A stretch of DNA of 64,000 nucleotides, taken from NCBI RefSeq assembly GCF_000151315.2, contig NW_011887297.1, positions 907,587 to 971,586 of the forward strand, given 5' to 3'. The DNA comes from Capsaspora owczarzaki ATCC 30864 (taxonomy: Eukaryota > Opisthokonta > Filasterea). Made by a program: the position numbers and the translations under genes. Below are positions 60,162 to 64,000 of this stretch, piece after piece. Under the pieces are notes generated by a model. The model saw nothing but the letters and a program-made list of their open reading frames with translations. It was not told where the DNA came from and ran no database searches. Position 1 is the stretch's first letter. Every line of letters begins with the position of its first letter.

Positions 60162-62912
60162 ATGAGTTTGACAAGCGAGGAGGTCAACTTTCTCATCTTT
60201 CGCTATCTGCAAGAGTCAGGTGAGTGGACCTCCACGCACACCATCATCCTGCCCTTCTCCCCCTTTGCTTTGCTTTGAGCCTTTTCGCATTCAAAAGCCC
60301 AATGATTTTTGAATGGAGATCGCTGGATTTTTTTTTTTTTTTTTTTTTTTTTCCCCCTCGTTTACTGCTTTTTGCTGTTGTTGCACTGACGCTGACGCAC
60401 TGTCTGCTCTCGACGACAGGATTCCTGCACTCTGCGTTTACGTTTGGCCATGAGAGCCTCATCACGCGGTCTGCGGCCAGCAGCCTAAGCCGCGAGGTTG
60501 CGCCAGGCGCCCTCATCACCTTCCTGCAGAAGGGACTGCTCTATGTCGAGGCCGAGACGCATCTGCAAGAGGTATGCCACGGAGCGCGCAAGACACACAC
60601 ACACATGCACACACGCCTGGTGCTGTGGCTGATCGTCCAATCGCGACACGGTGTCGTTGTCTTGGCTGAGCATACTCACACCATGCTTTTCGATGGCTTT
60701 TTCTATCGTCGTCTCGACACACAGGACGGCGCCGATGTGCAGTGCACTGAGCCGTTTTCATTGCTGACGCCGCATGTCTGCAAGTCAAAGAGCAAGGCCA
60801 AGAAGAAGGCAGAGAAGGAAAAGGCTCGCAAGACCAAGAAGAAGGACGATGCTACAGGTGCGTTCGGCCTCGTTTGTTGGAACTCTCTGGTTGCTCGATC
60901 GCTCATGGGCCGGATATGCAAAACATTCAACTGTCGCCGTTGGTGCTGACCTGGGCTTGCTTGGCGGTCGCTTGGCAGAAATGGACGTCGCGCCAGACAC
61001 CAAAGTCGAGGCCAAGCAGCAGCCTCTCAAGCTGGCCATGTTCAAGCCAGATGAAATAACAACGCTAGAGAACACAAGCGAGGTAGGTGGCTGAGCCGTA
61101 GCAACAGGGGCGTTCAGAATGCAGCGTTGTCAACACTCAGTTTTCTCGTTCTCGATTTTGCACATGGACAGGTCACTTGCTGTGCCTTTAATGCACCCCA
61201 AACGCATTTAGCGGCAGCGTAAGTCGGCTTTTGGTGTTGTGAAAGAGGCCTGTGCTGGTTATGTTGAGCGTTTGTCGTTCTCACCATTTTTTCCCCCAAA
61301 ACCGTGCACTTTGTTTGAACAGTGGTGGTGCTATTGCTCGATTGTGGGAGCTTGGAGCATTGACAAAGTCCGTTTCATCAACCGTCCCGACCAACCAATC
61401 CATACTGCTCGATCACGGGCCGAATTGCAAAGAAGTCACGCACCTGAGCTGGAATGTAAGTCTCGATTTGCTCGAGATGACTCGAGGTCCCCTCTTTCGT
61501 GCAGCAGCTCATTTCCTGTTGTTGTATTCTGGTGTGCCGTACAGAGGGCAGGCACCACGTTAACCACAGGAGGTTACGATGGTGTGGTGCGTCTGTGGTC
61601 CACTGCAGGTAACGTTCCCCTTTCGTGTTTGACGTTCGCCTCGCCCACGCGCTCGCTCACTTTGGTCTTGCTGCTTTGTCATGGTTTATCGCTCGTCATT
61701 CAGGTCGACTGGTCAAGGAGCTCACCGAGCACGTCACGCCCATCTTCGCCGTCAAGTGGAACAAGGACGACTCTATGCTGGTGAGCGTGTCCATTGACAA
61801 ATCGGCGGTCGTTTGGAATGCCGTCACTGGCCAGGCAATTCAACGTTGTCTGCACCACACGGCACCGCTGCTCGACGTTGATTGGCGGACGGAACGTTCG
61901 TTTGCCACCTGTTCTGTCGACACGACCATTCAAGTCTGGGAGGTGGGCTCAGCAAAGCCCGTGCACTCGTTCGTCGGTCACTCTGTGAGTTTGCTGGTTG
62001 GCGTCTGTATTGCCTGGCTTCTGGAGCATCTCTGTTGCGTGTAACTCGCTTCTGACACAACCTTTCGTATGCAGAACGAAGTCAATTCAGTCCTGTGGGA
62101 TCCTGCTGCCAACTTGCTTGCGTCGGGCTCGGACGATTGCACTGCCAAAATCTGGTCGATGGCCTCTTCGTCGCCCTTGTTTGATCTGCAGGGCCACAGC
62201 GCTGGCATTTACTGCATTCGATGGAGTCCAACAGGAGTTGGATCGCGCAACCCTCACCTTCCACTCCTGCTTGCAACGTGAGTCGCCCCCCCCCCCAGCA
62301 TTTTTCATGTTTGCTGCTTTCTTTTTTCATTTAATTTTTTTTTATGGATGACTCGGGTTCTAATTGATGCCTTCTCTCACCTCCCCCTCACTCCCTCTTG
62401 CTTGCAGCGCGTCAAACGACTCGACCATTCGGCTCTGGGAGGTTGCCAACGGGCAGTGCATCAACATTCTTACGGGCATGTGGAAGGAAGTCTACACGCT
62501 GTCTTTCAGTCCCGATGCCATGTTCCTGGCATCTGGAGCGTTTAACGGGCTGATGTGTGTTTGGAGCATGAAGGTACTTTCAAAGATTGTTGAAGTCTTT
62601 GTCGTTCTGAAACTGTTGTTTCTGATGATGCTCACGTTTTGCTGCAACACCAGGATGGCTCGGCAGTCAAGGCGTATCGTCACCGCGACGAGAATGATGT
62701 CGTTTTCAACGTGAGCTGGTCGCCCAATGGTGATAAAATTGCCGCCGGTTTCCGCAGCCTCGCTGTACGTTCTCCTTGTTTTGGTCTGTTTGTGAGTAGA
62801 TCGTCGTCTTCAATTCTCTGATTCGATTGTGGTGATTTTTTTTTTCCCCCGTTAGGCTGTCGTATTTGATGTCAAGCCCGGAAGTTTGGATGCATTACCA
62901 ACTGCTCCATAA
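60162..62912 (+). CDS. TBL1-like LisH/WD40 corepressor subunit
   Basis: Twelve exons: 60162-60219, 60420-60571, 60725-60857, 60979-61082, 61172-61218, 61323-61455, 61545-61608, 61704-61984, 62075-62277, 62408-62573, 62654-62764 and 62856-62912; 502 residues (human TBL1XR1 514). The N-terminal LisH is MSLTSEEVNFLIFRYLQESG and is followed by GFLHSAFTFGHESLI and the F-box-like region LITFLQKGLLYVEAETHLQE. A Lys-rich linker leads to eight WD repeats, e.g. GGAIARLWELG, TLTTGGYDGVVRLW, PIFAVKWNKDDSMLVSVSID, LLASGSDDCTAKIWSM, NDSTIRLWEVANGQCINILT and GAFNGLMCVWSM. The family bridges NCoR/SMRT-HDAC3 complexes to histones and ubiquitin ligases. All twelve exons join in phase. Human TBL1 ends in a conserved WD strand, here AVVFDVKPG plus a short tail. 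Confidence 0.96.
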
Positions 62913-63218
62913 GTCAGCAAGGATCGCTCCGCTTGTCTTTGCATTGTGTTAACGCTGTGTGGGTTTTGTGTTTTCTCTGTGTGGTGTTTGTGTTTTCTTC
63001 GTACTTTGGCTATTTTTTTTTTGTTTCAATGTTAATCGCACTATTTTTTCTTTCCCCCTTTTGCAAAGCTCATCAAATGTCGGTGCAAAAAGGACTCAGC
63101 AATACACGAAGAGGACGAAACGGCCAAAGAAAGAAAAGGTAACACAACGGTTCTATGGTTGTACACAATGACAGCAACACCACAACGGCAACCACTGCTG
63201 TGCACGGACGTTTCAAAT
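62913..63218. other. Convergent intergenic region
   Basis: 306 bp between the 3' ends of TBL1 (+) and the oxygenase gene (-). It is T-rich on the plus strand (63015-63023 and 63044-63059). No gene seen. Confidence 0.5.
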
Positions 63219-63908
63219 TCAGTACGTGTAAGTAAACACGCTCTTGAGGAACTCGCCAAAGGTCATGCCAGCCTTCCACTGTGGCACAGCGACGTCTTCC
63301 ACAGTCGCGCCAGCGGGCGCGTCGAGTGTCTCATCCCAGTGCGGCTGCATGAAAACAGCAAAAGTGTTGCGGGAGATGCCAACGGCCTTCTCCCCCATGG
63401 CACCGCGCACGCAGTGTGGGGTGGCACGGAGCTTGCCGCCGCTTCGAATCTGGGTTGACTCGCCCATCTGGAAGGCCAGCATGTCCGCCGGAATGCTAAC
63501 GCGCACAACCTTGCCGCTGCGGCTTCGAATGTACAGGCCTGCATCTGGGTCGGGGCACTCAACCTCGTTGTGTTGCGGATCAAGGTACATGGCACGCGTG
63601 AGACCTGGATGAGTGATTCGAGCAAAATTTCAAATTCGAAAAACAAAAAAACAAAAAACAAATGTCAGCAAAACGGCATAGCGCTTCAACACGACGCCCG
63701 GAAAACGCATTCATACCGGTCAGCGCACTGTTGTCCAAGTGCCAGCCACACCAAGAGGCGTATTGCGAGTCATCGCCAGCACCAGCCGCGGCCGCTGGAA
63801 TCGCAGCCGAAGCCTGAGGGAAGTAGTGAAGCACGCGACCCTTGCAGGTACGTGAGCGCGCAATGCTTTCGTAAATGTGCGCCTTGTGACCTGGCAAATG
63901 CCTCTCGG
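63219..63908 (-). CDS. 2-oxoglutarate/Fe(II)-dependent oxygenase family protein (N-terminus beyond window)
   Basis: Partial gene: last exon 63219-63604, previous exon 63717-63908, then an intron running toward or beyond the right edge. About 192 residues of C-terminal sequence are seen. Features of the isopenicillin-N-synthase-like fold: the iron-binding WCGWHLDNSALTG (H-x-D), CPDPDAGLYIRSRSGKVV, the distal His in LRATPHCVRG and the 2-oxoglutarate-binding Arg in ISRNTFAVFMQPHWDE. It ends VPQWKAGMTFGEFLKSVF. The pattern CPDPxAGLYIR...GKLxATPHCVR...FMQPxWDE resembles an uncharacterised family known to me from plants and other eukaryotes. The substrate is unknown. The exon at 63717-63908 contains an Ala-rich insert (AAIPAAAAGAGDD) before the iron motif. 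Transcription is convergent with TBL1. Confidence 0.88.
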
Positions 63909-64000
63909 CTGTACAAGCGAGGGAAAACAACAACAAAAAAACGATATCACAGAACGATGTGTTAGAAGCAGGTTGATTCCCAACAATGGAATTCCAAGGC

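Overview
This window is a gene-dense stretch of a unicellular eukaryote nuclear genome. It holds about 23 protein-coding genes plus one tRNA in 64 kb. Coding DNA is GC-rich. Introns are short (mostly 45-250 bp), numerous, and follow GT-AG with a few GC-AG. Intergenic gaps are commonly 150-900 bp. The gene set combines general eukaryotic housekeeping genes with families prominent in animals and their relatives: a KIF1-type kinesin-3, a TOCA/FNBP1-type F-BAR/HR1/SH3 protein, RSBN1/KDM9, NFRKB, TBL1 and a KIAA0513-like protein. My inference is a unicellular holozoan, with a filasterean such as Capsaspora fitting the compact, intron-rich style. This is not proven from sequence alone.

Layout, left to right. 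Minus strand: a very large SMP/SYLF/C2 membrane-lipid protein running off the left edge (1-5997), PEMT (6385-7492), NFRKB/INO80G (7672-10831), mitochondrial LETM1 (11045-14710), ribosomal protein eL15 (15074-15688) and thiamine pyrophosphokinase (16289-17828). Plus strand: elongator tRNA-Met (18655-18726), proteasome chaperone PSMG2 (18877-20241) and ABCF3/Gcn20-like ATPase (20612-23347). Minus: MAK16 (23596-25380) and the spliceosomal cyclophilin PPIL1 (25719-27023). Plus: an unrecognised 959-residue protein with two C-terminal membrane helices (27381-30440). Minus: kinesin-3 (30770-36518), a gene-poor 2 kb gap, a zinc-knuckle SR protein (38600-39691) and DHX16/Prp2 helicase (39875-43396). 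Plus: a membrane-anchored copine/RGLG-like vWA protein (43668-45331). Minus: an EBP-like sterol isomerase family protein, a TOCA-like protein, DPM2, REEP, a KIAA0513-like/PDZ protein and an RSBN1/KDM9-like protein. Plus: TBL1 (60162-62912). Minus: a 2-oxoglutarate oxygenase running off the right edge.

There is no operon, virus-like element or obvious transposon. Functional themes recur. ER membrane and lipid handling: SMP/SYLF/C2, PEMT, EBP-like, DPM2, REEP. Pre-mRNA splicing: PPIL1, SR protein, DHX16. Chromatin: NFRKB, RSBN1, TBL1. I read these as chance co-location plus high gene density, not a regulated cluster.

Most notable points: the SMP + SYLF + multiple-C2 fusion; the unrecognised two-TM protein; a PDZ domain fused to a KIAA0513-like core; GC-AG introns in three genes, one with two competing acceptors; a DPM2 first coding exon that is only the ATG; and homopolymer tracts up to 58 bp inside introns. 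Exon borders were derived by eye from splice consensus, reading frame and family alignment from memory. They should be good to a base or two unless flagged as uncertain.
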